A DNA stretch of 64,000 nucleotides from contig CALURU010000002.1 of the NCBI GenBank assembly GCA_944323255.1, positions 93,803 through 157,802 on the forward strand. The letters are read 5' to 3'. The translations under genes and the position numbers were made by a program. Positions within the stretch are counted from its first letter, which is position 1; each line of letters starts with the position of its first letter. This DNA comes from Candidatus Gastranaerophilales bacterium. Lineage in GTDB: Bacteria; Cyanobacteriota; Vampirovibrionia; Gastranaerophilales; Gastranaerophilaceae. The notes under the pieces are model-generated. The model was not told the origin of the DNA, ran no database searches, and saw only the letters and a program-made list of their open reading frames with translations. Positions 8,285 through 16,670 of this stretch are shown piece after piece.

Positions 8285-9724
8285 TTAATATTTCTTAACA
8301 AAATCTTCTAACATTTCAATAGAGCGTTTTGCAAGAAGTTCCGCCTTGAGCTTTTTATTTTTTCTCTCGTGTTTGGGTAATTCTATTGGTGTAACGATTG
8401 CCCAGTTTGAATTTGTCGGCTGGAGGGGTAAATATCTGATTGAATTATCACGTGAAGAAACATGTTTAAGATGAGCAATATCAGTAATATAAAACGACAA
8501 CGCACCAAGCATTGTTTCCCGTGGTAAAGTAATCAGGTCTTGCTCCGAATCTCCTCTCCGGGGAGCGGAGCGGAAGGCGAAGAGGGCAGAATTTCTTTGT
8601 GAGCTCTGCGAACTTAGAAATTCGGGAGAGGTCTGAATTCTCCTTGCCATATTTATACCTGCAAGCATACCTGTTGCAATCGATTCTGTGTATCCTTCAG
8701 TACCTGTTATTTGCCCTGCAAAGAACAAACCTTTTCGCCTTTTTGTCTCAAGCGTAGGGTTGAGTATCTGCGGACTGTTTATGAATGTATTTCTGTGCAT
8801 AACGCCGTATCTTATGATATTTGCGTATTCAAGCCCAGGAATCGAATGTATTAATTCTTTTTGCGCTCCCCATTTTAAGTTTGTTTGAAACCCTACAAGG
8901 TTAAACAGAGTCTTTGCTGAGTTATCTTGACGAAGCTGAACCACTGCATAGTTTTCAATTCCGGTTCGTTTATCTATAAGCCCTACCGGCTTCATCGGAC
9001 CAAACCTTAAAGTATCAATTCCTCTTGATGCAAGGACTTCTACCGGCAGGCAGGATTCGAAGTATTTTGAATTTTTATCTACCTGGTGCTGCTCAATTCT
9101 TGGCGCATTAATTAATATATTATAGAACTTTTCGTATTCTTCCTTATTCATAGGACAATTTATGTATGAGGCTTCTCCTTTATCATACCTTGAAGCCCAG
9201 AAAGCTTTGTCAAAGTTAATTGAATCAACTTCTACAATAGGTGCAATTGCGTCAAAGAAATGAAGATGTTCAGTTTGCGTAAATTCTTTTATTGCTTCAG
9301 CAAATTTATCACTTGTAAGAGGACCTGAGGCGATAATTACATTACCATCCGGAATTTCTGTTATCTCTTCACGGATTAATTCAATATTTGGATCTTCTTC
9401 AATTCTTTTTGTAACAGCTTTGGAAAAGTCTTCTCTTGCAATAGCAAGAGCATTTCCTGCAGGAACAGCATTTTCATAAGCAATTTTGATTAGCTCACCA
9501 CCTAGGATTTCCATCTCTTTTTTAAGAAGTCCACTGGCATTCGTTATATCGAAAGAGCCGAGGCTGTTTGAGCAGACAAATTCCGCACAATCAGAAGTAA
9601 CATGAGCGCCCGTAGTTTTATCAGGCCGCATTTCATATAACTTTACTCTTATACCTCTTTTTGCTAGCTGCAAAGCTGCTTCTGAACCGGCTAAGCCGGC
9701 ACCGATTACTTTTACTTCCTGCAT
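8285..9724 (-). CDS. trmFO: FADH2/folate-dependent tRNA U54 methyltransferase TrmFO
   Basis: Makes ribothymidine at position 54 of tRNA using methylenetetrahydrofolate and reduced FAD. The FAD-binding Rossmann start VIGAGLAGSEAALQLA, the conserved TSDCAEFVCSNSLGS region, GFQTNLKWGAQ and the C-terminal PRETMLGAL segment are all present. At 479 residues it is longer than the usual 435-450: about 30 extra residues lie between MARRIQ and LITLPRE, encoded by a dispersed palindromic repeat (8530-8645) that keeps the frame open. AAGGGA precedes the ATG. The gene is single, on the same strand as its neighbours, behind a strong hairpin at 9807-9840. Confidence 0.95.
   Translation of the reverse strand: MQEVKVIGAGLAGSEAALQLAKRGIRVKLYEMRPDKTTGAHVTSDCAEFVCSNSLGSFDITNASGLLKKEMEILGGELIKIAYENAVPAGNALAIAREDFSKAVTKRIEEDPNIELIREEITEIPDGNVIIASGPLTSDKFAEAIKEFTQTEHLHFFDAIAPIVEVDSINFDKAFWASRYDKGEASYINCPMNKEEYEKFYNILINAPRIEQHQVDKNSKYFESCLPVEVLASRGIDTLRFGPMKPVGLIDKRTGIENYAVVQLRQDNSAKTLFNLVGFQTNLKWGAQKELIHSIPGLEYANIIRYGVMHRNTFINSPQILNPTLETKRRKGLFFAGQITGTEGYTESIATGMLAGINMARRIQTSPEFLSSQSSQRNSALFAFRSAPRRGDSEQDLITLPRETMLGALSFYITDIAHLKHVSSRDNSIRYLPLQPTNSNWAIVTPIELPKHERKNKKLKAELLAKRSIEMLEDFVKKY
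8530..8645 (-). repeat. palindromic repeat inserted in frame in trmFO
   Basis: The stretch contains the palindrome GAATTTCTAAG ... AAGAAATTCT followed by CCTCT and a GGAGAGGAG arm. The same sequence order occurs in the intergenic copy at 29564-29637 and a diverged one at 11881-11962. In trmFO it codes for the Ser/Arg-rich segment from SPEFLSSQSSQR to RRGDSEQD with no stop codon. Confidence 0.8.
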
Positions 9725-9806
9725 TGAATTCCCTTTTTACGATATTTATCTAAATTTATATAAAGATATTATATAGAGAATAAAATAATATGTGAAGAGT
9801 AAATAG

Positions 9807-9840
9807 AGTTAATGTCGGCTTTACTAAGCCGACATTAACT
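9807..9840. terminator. 15-bp hairpin downstream of the GGDEF gene
   Basis: AGTTAATGTCGGCTT pairs perfectly with AAGCCGACATTAACT around a 4-nt loop, immediately after the stop of the cyclase gene. There is no clean T run on the minus strand, so it may be a 3' stabiliser or repeat-derived hairpin rather than a classic intrinsic terminator. Confidence 0.55.
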
Positions 9841-9841
9841 T

Positions 9842-11668
9842 TCAATATCTTCCAACTTGATTTCTGCCATGTTCCTTTGCATAATACAGCCCCTTATCCG
9901 CCCATTCAATTAAATCCTGCGGGGTTTGTGCATTATCCGGAAATGTTGCAACACCAAGACTTATCGTTACATTTACTTTGTCAACAGGAGTCAAATGAAA
10001 TGGAGTATCCGCAACAGCCTTACATATTCTGTTAGCATTGAATAAAGCATCTTCTGCAGAAGTGTTTGGCAATATAATCGTCATCTCTTCACCGCCGTAT
10101 CTGCAAACATAATCCGTAGCACGGGAGTTATTTTTAAGAATTTTTGCAACCTGTCTTAATACTGCATCTCCTGCCTGATGACCGTATGTGTCATTAAATT
10201 TTTTGAAGAAATCAATATCTATTATAATTAATGAAAATGCCTGATTGTATCTTCTTGCAATATCTATTTGTTTTCTTAAAGTATCCTGAAAATATCTGTG
10301 ATTATAAAGTTCTGTCAAACCATCAATTGTAGCAAGCTTGTATTGGTATTCAAAATCACGTGCCTTCATCAGATATTTTGCAAGAAAAGAAAGTGCAAAA
10401 GCCGCCATTATTGATATAATCGGCAGCACTACAGGAATCCAGAGATTATATAATTCCATTGCATAATATGAAATAAACAAGTACGCAATTCCAAAAAGCG
10501 TTGTTGACAAGAATGCAAATAAAGTTGAAGTTGAAAGCATAACAATTCCGCCTACTATCGCAACAACACAAGCCAGAATAATAATATCAGTTACAATTCC
10601 TGTTTTATGAATAAAATTATTATCCAACATATTATTAAAGAAAGTTGCATGCACTTCTACACCCGGATAAACACCTTCCTGTACAGGGACACTTTTTGTA
10701 TCGTGCAAACTCATTGCTGTAGTACCTACGATAATAATTTTATCTTTAAAGTCAAAATTGGTTATACCTTTTGAATTAGGGTTTTCCATATCACGTATTA
10801 CTTTGTACATAGGAATAATTGTATGCGTTCCGCTCGGTCCATACCAGTTTAATATAGCATCCCCGTCCTTTGTAAGCGGAATTTTGGTATCAAATGCCTG
10901 TAAATTAGAATTTGAATCTATAGTAAAATTCTTTTCGTTGTTTTGAGCCAGATAGTCAGCACCTGCTTTGAATGTAAGATAAGGATAGTATTTACCTTTG
11001 TATAACATAAGCGGTGCAATATACCTTATAATACCATCATTATTTCTCATAACATTTGTCATACCGATTTTCACTTTTCCATCAATTAACCCTTCTAAAA
11101 TCGGACGGCAGTTTATAAATTCATATTTTGATTTAATATTTACATCAGAATTATTATTTATATTAAGAGCAAGCCTGTCCGGCAAATCAATAGGAATTCT
11201 CACATCGCTTGGCTGATTATCTAAATTCATTGCAGTATAAACATTTGAATATTTATTCATAGTATCAATAAGATATTTATCTGCTAGCTCTGTTTCACGT
11301 AATGATTTAATAAACATTAAATCAAATATAATTGACTGCGGTCTTTTCTGTTCTAAATAATTAATCAAATCGCCATATATTTTTCTTGGAATAGGCCATT
11401 CACCATATCTTTCCCAGAGAGTTTCTAAACTTGCATCATCTACAGCTACTATTACAATATCCTTATTTGGAAGCGGGCGTTTGTGTATCACCTGCAAAGA
11501 CTGCCTGTAATCAAAAGTTCTGTTTTCAGCCACTTCAAAAAAAGATACAATAACATTTTTTAAAGTTTTATTGTTTTGTAAAAGAACAAAACCAATAAGT
11601 AAAGCAGCTAAGACAAGCAGTAAATATGTACCGTAGATGAACCATTTTGTTTTTATTAAATTTTTCAT
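9842..11668 (-). CDS. CHASE2-GGDEF membrane diguanylate cyclase
   Basis: 608 residues. One N-terminal membrane helix (residues 9-30) is followed by an extracytoplasmic CHASE2-type sensor (about 45-340, containing DIVIVAVDDASLETLW and RPQSIIFDLMF). Three more membrane helices follow (about 350-440), then a GGDEF domain. The active loop is GGEEM at 525-529, where Met replaces the usual Phe, and a product-inhibition I-site RATD (516-519) lies exactly five residues before it. DIDFFKKFNDTYGHQAGD supplies the nucleotide and metal site. It should make cyclic di-GMP in response to an external signal. A 53-codon ORF with a good ribosome-binding site ends 20 bp upstream. Confidence 0.93.
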   Translation of the reverse strand: MKNLIKTKWFIYGTYLLLVLAALLIGFVLLQNNKTLKNVIVSFFEVAENRTFDYRQSLQVIHKRPLPNKDIVIVAVDDASLETLWERYGEWPIPRKIYGDLINYLEQKRPQSIIFDLMFIKSLRETELADKYLIDTMNKYSNVYTAMNLDNQPSDVRIPIDLPDRLALNINNNSDVNIKSKYEFINCRPILEGLIDGKVKIGMTNVMRNNDGIIRYIAPLMLYKGKYYPYLTFKAGADYLAQNNEKNFTIDSNSNLQAFDTKIPLTKDGDAILNWYGPSGTHTIIPMYKVIRDMENPNSKGITNFDFKDKIIIVGTTAMSLHDTKSVPVQEGVYPGVEVHATFFNNMLDNNFIHKTGIVTDIIILACVVAIVGGIVMLSTSTLFAFLSTTLFGIAYLFISYYAMELYNLWIPVVLPIISIMAAFALSFLAKYLMKARDFEYQYKLATIDGLTELYNHRYFQDTLRKQIDIARRYNQAFSLIIIDIDFFKKFNDTYGHQAGDAVLRQVAKILKNNSRATDYVCRYGGEEMTIILPNTSAEDALFNANRICKAVADTPFHLTPVDKVNVTISLGVATFPDNAQTPQDLIEWADKGLYYAKEHGRNQVGRY

Positions 11669-11688
11669 TTCTCTCTCCCGAAAATAAA

Positions 11689-11850
11689 TTATATTCTAGT
11701 ATAATTAATATTTCTTTTCTTTGCAAGAAATTTTTCTGCTGACAGATTCTTTTCTATCAAGCTATTATTGGCTTTTAAGGCTTCCGTAGATTGTCCTAAA
11801 GCCAGAGGATTAAGCAAATATTTTAGCAAGCATTCTTCATGTAAATTCAT
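11689..11850 (-). CDS. small 53-residue ORF upstream of the cyclase
   Basis: The ATG at 11850 has a strong AAGGA ribosome-binding site; translation begins MNLHEECLLKYLLNPLALG and ends KKRNINYTRI before TAA at 11689. It lies 20 bp before the cyclase start on the same strand, so it may be translated from the same mRNA. It is hydrophilic and helical, with no signal or motif. No family recognised; it could also be a chance ORF. Confidence 0.45.
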   Translation of the reverse strand: MNLHEECLLKYLLNPLALGQSTEALKANNSLIEKNLSAEKFLAKKRNINYTRI

Positions 11851-11880
11851 AATTTTTTCCTTTTTGATAATAACTGTTCT

Positions 11881-11962
11881 CCTCTCCGCACATCTACAGC
11901 GAAATTAGAAGAGAGGAAGGATTTCTTCGTGAATTTTTACAAACTTAGAAATCCGGGTAAAC
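11881..11962. repeat. dispersed palindromic repeat copy, diverged
   Basis: CTCCTCTCCGC, then GGATTTCTTCGTG ... CTTAGAAATCCGGG. Compared with the copies in trmFO and at 29564, the arms changed from GAATTTC/GAAATTC to GGATTTC/GAAATCC, so both sides changed together. It is part of the 268-bp stretch before fliE, which otherwise holds only promoter-like sequence. Confidence 0.6.
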
Positions 11963-12078
11963 ATATAGACATCCCCAAAGGGATTATGTACTTTTATTAA
12001 TAAATAACGGTATTTATTGACATTTCTTTAATAATTATTAAAACGATAGTACAAATGGAGTATTTTAGAATAATTTTT

Positions 12079-12105
12079 TAAATTATTTATCAAAATATCC
12101 GATAA
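12079..12105 (+). promoter_or_regulatory. candidate sigma-28 type promoter of fliE
   Basis: TAAATTAT, 11 nt, TCCGATAA. The flagellar sigma-28 consensus is TAAAGTTT-N11-GCCGATAA: the -10 matches at 7 of 8 positions, the -35 at 6 of 8, and the spacing is exact. The predicted start is about 16 nt before the fliE ATG. Confidence 0.5.
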
Positions 12106-12127
12106 CAATAATAAAGAGGTGAAGAAT

Positions 12128-12466
12128 ATGTTTAACGGTTTTTATCCGAGATACGAATTAGAAGCAAGAATACAGCATACAAAGCTTGATAGCTGGGGCA
12201 ATATACCTTCTGCAAGAATGAATCGTGTAGAAGAGCCTGCAACTGCTGATTTTAAGAGCGTAATGTCCGGTCTTGTAGAAAATTTAAACACCTCTATGGA
12301 AGCCCCGGACAATTTACTTAAAGATGCAATGATGGGTTCGGAAAACGTTGATATCCATGACGTTATGGTCGCTATGTCTAAGGCTGAAATTGCTGTTACA
12401 GTTGCAACAACAGCAACAGGCAAGGTCATACAGGCGTATGATAAAATAATGCAAATACAAATTTAG
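12128..12466 (+). CDS. fliE: flagellar hook-basal body protein FliE
   Basis: 112 residues from the ATG at 12128, preceded by AAGAGGTG; the in-frame GTG at 12119 overlaps that site and is less likely. The C-terminal half (VDIHDVMVAMSKAEIAVTVA ... VIQAYDKIMQIQI) is the conserved FliE segment that links the MS ring to the rod. The N-terminus is divergent. It is followed 51 bp later by fliF. The usual upstream partners flgB and flgC are absent here, so this is a split flagellar locus or the remnant of one. Confidence 0.85.
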   Translation: MFNGFYPRYELEARIQHTKLDSWGNIPSARMNRVEEPATADFKSVMSGLVENLNTSMEAPDNLLKDAMMGSENVDIHDVMVAMSKAEIAVTVATTATGKVIQAYDKIMQIQI

Positions 12467-12517
12467 GCTTCTCATATTTTATAGATATGTGTATAATATT
12501 TATTATAGGGCAGGAAT

Positions 12518-14185
12518 ATGGATTTTAAAAAGTTACTGGAGAATAAAATTCTTTTAGCATCAATAGCAGGAGGTATCGTCCTGCTTCTGGTAGTGTTTAT
12601 TATATGCGGAACAATTGCTGCTTCTAAAAAATCCGGCGAACCTGTTGATGTTAGCAAAGAACCTTTAAAAGAAGACGTCGACTTATTAACGACTGACAAT
12701 TTAGGTAAAGCTCTTGAGATTCAAGCGCTTCTTGCCAGAAATAATATTGTTGCCGCACGTGCGGTTGATGGTACAAAATCTGTATTGCGCCTTAAAAAAG
12801 GTGATTGTACTCCGGGAATGAGAAAATGTACAACCGAGCAGAGAGACAGGGCTATTATGGTAATTGTAGAGAGCGGTCTGTACGACCAGAATGTCGGCTT
12901 GGAGATTTTTGATAAAGGAGATTTTACTTCTACAAAAGAAGATAAACGAATAAGACTCGTAAGAGCCATGAATGGAGAATTAGCCCGCTTAATAAGAAGA
13001 ATTGACGGAGTTGAAAATGCTTCAGTATTTATTTCAATTCCGGAACAAACAATGTTTTCTTCTATGCAAAAACCGGTAACAGCAACTGTTCAATTACAAG
13101 TGGCAGTTGGTGAAACTTTAAGCATGAGTACAATTAAAGCTGTTTCAAATCTGCTCTTGGGAAGTGTATCCGGCTTAACCTCTGAAAACATTTCAATTAC
13201 AGATACAAATGGTCATGTATATAACAGCCTTATTGATGCGCAATCTGAAATGCTTGCAAGATTGCAGGAAAATGATAAATACATGCAGGAAAAAGTTCAG
13301 GCGCAATTAAACAGACTTATCGGACAGGGTAAGTATGTTGCAACAGTGAGCACTTTCTTAAAACAGGCTCCTGTCGAGAAATTCACAATAGAATATGATC
13401 CAAACAAAAAAGCGTCTGTAACAGAACAAACTTTCTCAGAAGGTTTGGGCGATCAGACAATGGATACAAATAAAAATACTAATGCTGTAAGCGTTTACCT
13501 TCCAAATGGGCTGCCGGCTGGAAGTTCTGACTCTTCTCAAAACAGAAGTTATTCAAGAACAGCACGAGAAACACAATACGGTGTAACAAAAGTTCAGACA
13601 AATGAATACATGTCACCGGGAACACTGGAAGAAATTTCTATTGCGGTAACTCTTGAAAAAGATGCACTACCTGTAGAATTAACTCTTGAAGAGTTGAAAG
13701 AACTGGTTGCACATGCTGCAAGCCCTAAGGCTGATCCGGAAAACGTAACAATTGCATTTGCAGATTCTCTGGATCCGTTTATGGCAGGAGATAAGAATGT
13801 TAAAGCTCCGATTAAGGCAGAACACGGCAACCCTTGGTGGCTCGCAATAGCACTTCTTGCCTTCGGATTGTTCTTTGGTCATAAAGCTCTTACCCAGAAA
13901 ATTAATGCTGCTAAAGCTGCACAGGAAGAAGAGCTTATGCGCCTTAGAGAAATGAACGAAGCACAGGAAAAACAAATCAAAGATTTAAGCGTTAATGCTG
14001 CAGATTTAATTCAGAAACAGTCACAATTACAGCAAGGTTTACTTGAACAGCAGAACAGACCTGTATCAATTCCTACATCCGGTGCTGAAATTCGTGAAGC
14101 ATTAAGAGAATTGAAACGTGAATTTGACGGTGTCGACGATGCAGAAGCAGGAGAAAAGATCCGCAGCTGGATTGAACAAGGCTAG
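12518..14185 (+). CDS. fliF: flagellar MS-ring protein FliF
   Basis: 555 residues, the normal FliF length. Membrane helix at residues 12-33, two ring-building motifs (about 50-115 and 120-220, including GLEIFDKGDF, MNGELARLIRRIDGVENASVFIS and NLLLGSVSGLTSENISITDTNG), a Ser/Thr-rich beta-collar region, second membrane helix near 430-450, then a cytoplasmic coiled coil. The end, AGEKIRSWIEQG, resembles the FliG-binding tail of FliF. FliF is the first inner-membrane ring of the flagellum and of the related secretion system. No fliG, fliH or fliI follows; a toxin-antitoxin-like pair does. Two extra cysteines (CTPGMRKC) sit in the first ring motif. Confidence 0.9.
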   Translation: MDFKKLLENKILLASIAGGIVLLLVVFIICGTIAASKKSGEPVDVSKEPLKEDVDLLTTDNLGKALEIQALLARNNIVAARAVDGTKSVLRLKKGDCTPGMRKCTTEQRDRAIMVIVESGLYDQNVGLEIFDKGDFTSTKEDKRIRLVRAMNGELARLIRRIDGVENASVFISIPEQTMFSSMQKPVTATVQLQVAVGETLSMSTIKAVSNLLLGSVSGLTSENISITDTNGHVYNSLIDAQSEMLARLQENDKYMQEKVQAQLNRLIGQGKYVATVSTFLKQAPVEKFTIEYDPNKKASVTEQTFSEGLGDQTMDTNKNTNAVSVYLPNGLPAGSSDSSQNRSYSRTARETQYGVTKVQTNEYMSPGTLEEISIAVTLEKDALPVELTLEELKELVAHAASPKADPENVTIAFADSLDPFMAGDKNVKAPIKAEHGNPWWLAIALLAFGLFFGHKALTQKINAAKAAQEEELMRLREMNEAQEKQIKDLSVNAADLIQKQSQLQQGLLEQQNRPVSIPTSGAEIREALRELKREFDGVDDAEAGEKIRSWIEQG

Positions 14186-14330
14186 GTACTTGTATAAGAC
14201 ATACTTAAATATTGGTTCACTCGTTTTTTAAACAAAGGTTTTTTAGTTCCATTATTCACTATTTACACACATATAACCGCTGATTTTTGACATGTATACT
14301 CCTCTAACCTGAATTAAGCCCATTTAATAA

Positions 14331-14359
14331 TTAACATGCTTACCAATTTATGCTATCAT
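14331..14359 (+). promoter_or_regulatory. sigma-70 type promoter of the HEPN/MNT pair
   Basis: TTAACA, 17-nt spacer, TATCAT: one mismatch per hexamer from consensus. The predicted start near 14366 falls after the in-frame ATG at 14364 and so supports the ATG at 14388 as the true start. Confidence 0.6.
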
Positions 14360-14387
14360 AATAATGAAAAGAAAGTCGGAGTTAACC

Positions 14388-14780
14388 ATGTCAAGATTAT
14401 CCGAAAGAATTGAGAATTTTAACAGAGCATTTGAAATATATAAAGATGCTGTAGAAGAATTTGATATAAACAAAATTTTAACTCATATGGCACTTGTGCA
14501 AACATTTGAGGTTTGTTTTGAGCTTGCCTGGAAGTGTTTAAAAGATTATATGGCTGAAAATGGAATAGTTGTAAATTACCCCAAAGAAGTTATAAAAGAA
14601 GCTTTTAATAAAGAGACTATAAAAAATGGTCAATTATGGATTGATATGCTTAAAGTAAGAAATTCGACATCGTATGAATACAATATGGATAAGGTTAACA
14701 AATACTTATCTGATATGCGCACCGTCTTTTATGACGAGCTTACAAGATTTCATTCCTGGTTAGGAGAGATTAATGAGTAA
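14388..14780 (+). CDS. HEPN-domain protein (HI0074 / nucleotidyltransferase substrate-binding family)
   Basis: 130 residues from ATG 14388, with CGGAG six nt upstream. The all-helical sequence with FEVCFELAWKCLKDYM and the conserved MLKVRNSTSYEY matches the HI0074-type HEPN family that pairs with a minimal nucleotidyltransferase. Such pairs are treated as toxin-antitoxin modules in which HEPN is the putative RNase and MNT the modifying antitoxin. Here the R-x4-6-H RNase motif of HepT is not evident; RNSTSYEY has no His, so RNase activity is uncertain. It overlaps the next gene by 8 nt. Confidence 0.85.
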   Translation: MSRLSERIENFNRAFEIYKDAVEEFDINKILTHMALVQTFEVCFELAWKCLKDYMAENGIVVNYPKEVIKEAFNKETIKNGQLWIDMLKVRNSTSYEYNMDKVNKYLSDMRTVFYDELTRFHSWLGEINE

Positions 14781-15084
14781 TGAATTTGGACTTCCGGAAC
14801 GAACAATGAACGAGCTTTTGGATTATTTTAAGTCCAAACCAGAAATTGAAAAAGTTGTTATATACGGTTCTCGAGCTAAAGGTACATACAAAACCGGCTC
14901 CGATATTGATTTTGCAATCTGGTCTGATAAAGAAACTTTATCGGGTATTGCATTGGATCTTGACGAGCTACCAACACCTTACATGTTCGATGTTACAAAT
15001 TACAAAACTCTTACACATGAAGGAATGAAAAACAGCATTGATAGGGACGGAAAAATATTTTATTTGAGAAATAATCTCTCTTAA
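14773..15084 (+). CDS. minimal nucleotidyltransferase (MNT), partner of HEPN protein
   Basis: 103 residues with the pol-beta nucleotidyltransferase signature VVIYGSRAKGTYKTGSDIDFAIW: the GS motif and both metal-binding Asp of the DxD pair are present. The third acidic residue probably lies in PYMFDVTNY. Overlap with the HEPN gene indicates coupled translation. The MNT is expected to transfer nucleotides, in related systems AMP onto the HEPN toxin. A second, sequence-unrelated HEPN/MNT pair sits at 47748-48394 in the opposite gene order. Confidence 0.9.
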   Translation: MSNEFGLPERTMNELLDYFKSKPEIEKVVIYGSRAKGTYKTGSDIDFAIWSDKETLSGIALDLDELPTPYMFDVTNYKTLTHEGMKNSIDRDGKIFYLRNNLS

Positions 15085-15101
15085 AATTTTATTTGTGTTT
15101 C

Positions 15102-15110
15102 TGATATAAT
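15102..15110 (+). promoter_or_regulatory. extended -10 promoter of gatA
   Basis: TGATATAAT: consensus TATAAT preceded by the TGn extension, 30 nt before the gatA ATG. No good -35, as is usual for extended -10 promoters. Confidence 0.55.
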
Positions 15111-15140
15111 AGAGACATCGGGTATATTAAAGGAGAAATT

Positions 15141-16604
15141 ATGCTGGAATTATTAAAGAAAAGTGCTATGGAACAATCAAGGGCACTTAAAGATAAAGAG
15201 GTTTCTGCTGTTGAGTTAACTAAAGCATCTCTGGAGAGAATTAAATCTATAGATGAAAAAATCGGCGCATTTAATTCTTTAACAGAAGATATTGCTATCA
15301 AAACAGCAAAAGAAGTTGATGATAAAATTGCAAAAGGTGAAGAATTACCGCTCTTAGCAGGTGTTCCGCTTGCTCTCAAAGATAATATGAATCTTATCGG
15401 TTCAAAAACAACGGCTTCAAGTAAGATTCTTGAAAACTTTGTTTCACCATATAATGCAACAGCGACACAAAAACTTTTGGATAATTTGATTCCGATTGTT
15501 GGAAAAGCAAATTTGGATGAATTCGCAATGGGATCTTCTAATGAGAATTCGGCATTCAAAAAAGTTCACAACCCTTGGAATTTAAAAAAAGTTCCGGGCG
15601 GTTCATCAGGCGGATCTGCTGCATCTGTAGCATCTTGCGAGGCAACAATTGCTCTCGGCTCCGATACTGGCGGAAGTATTCGTTTGCCGGCAAGCTTTTG
15701 CGGTATTGTTGGTATGAAACCGACTTACGGAAAAGTTTCAAGATATGGTTTAATTGCGTTTGCATCATCTCTTGACCAGATTGGACCTTTTGCCAGAACT
15801 GTTGAAGATGCAGCGGCACTTTTGGAAGTTATTTCAGGATATGACAAGCACGATTCTACTTCGCTTAAACTTCCTGTAGAAAACTACAGAAGCAGCCTTA
15901 ATAATGACATTAAGGGTATGAAAATCGGTGTTGTAAAAGAACTCACTTCAGAAGGGCTTGCAGAAGATGTTCAAAAAGCTATCCAGAATGCTATTGAGAC
16001 ATATAAATCTTTAGGAGCTGAAGTTGTTGAAGTTTCACTTCCAAATCTTAAACACTCAATCGGTATTTATTATATTTTAGCAACAGCAGAATGCAGCTCA
16101 AACCTTGCCCGCTTTGATGGCGTTAAGTATGGTCATAGAACTACAGATGCGAAGAATCTTCTGGAGATGTATTGCAAAACACGTGCTGAAGGTTTCGGTC
16201 CTGAAGTTAAACGCCGTATAATGCTTGGAACTTACGCTCTTTCTTCAGGATATTATGATGCATATTATAAAAAAGCTCTCCAGATGAGAAGAGTTGTTAC
16301 GGAAGATTTTATAAAAGCTTTTGAAAAAGTTGATGCTTTAATTGCTCCTACTTGTCCTAACACTGCATTTGATCTTGGGGCAAAAACTGAAGATCCGCTA
16401 GCAATGTATTTGACAGATATTGCAACAATCTCCGCAAACTTAGCAGGGCTTCCGGCTATCTCTATACCGGCTGGCTTTGACAGAGATGGTATGCCAATTG
16501 GGCTTCAAATTATGACGCCGCAGCTTACTGAAGCTAAATTGTTTAATCTTTCATATAAGTTTGAACAGGCACATGATTATTATAAACAACTTGCAAATAT
16601 ATAA
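15141..16604 (+). CDS. gatA: Asp-tRNA(Asn)/Glu-tRNA(Gln) amidotransferase subunit A
   Basis: The amidase subunit of GatCAB, which releases ammonia from glutamine to convert Glu-tRNA(Gln) and Asp-tRNA(Asn) to the amide forms. 487 residues, full length. The Ser-cisSer-Lys triad is visible: Lys80 in ALKDN, cis-Ser155 in PGGSSGGSA, Ser179 in DTGGSIR. AAAGGAG precedes the ATG by 5 nt. gatB and gatC are not adjacent. The gene ends in a strong intrinsic terminator. Confidence 0.97.
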   Translation: MLELLKKSAMEQSRALKDKEVSAVELTKASLERIKSIDEKIGAFNSLTEDIAIKTAKEVDDKIAKGEELPLLAGVPLALKDNMNLIGSKTTASSKILENFVSPYNATATQKLLDNLIPIVGKANLDEFAMGSSNENSAFKKVHNPWNLKKVPGGSSGGSAASVASCEATIALGSDTGGSIRLPASFCGIVGMKPTYGKVSRYGLIAFASSLDQIGPFARTVEDAAALLEVISGYDKHDSTSLKLPVENYRSSLNNDIKGMKIGVVKELTSEGLAEDVQKAIQNAIETYKSLGAEVVEVSLPNLKHSIGIYYILATAECSSNLARFDGVKYGHRTTDAKNLLEMYCKTRAEGFGPEVKRRIMLGTYALSSGYYDAYYKKALQMRRVVTEDFIKAFEKVDALIAPTCPNTAFDLGAKTEDPLAMYLTDIATISANLAGLPAISIPAGFDRDGMPIGLQIMTPQLTEAKLFNLSYKFEQAHDYYKQLANI

Positions 16605-16620
16605 GTAATGAAGTAAAAAC

Positions 16621-16656
16621 AAATGCGGCGGGTTTTCAACCCGCCGCATTTGTTTT
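16621..16656. terminator. intrinsic terminator after gatA
   Basis: AAATGCGGCGGGTT pairs perfectly with AACCCGCCGCATTT around a 3-nt loop, followed by GTTTTT. It probably also serves the convergent gene at 16671. Confidence 0.9.
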
Positions 16657-16670
16657 TAACTTTGATTAAA

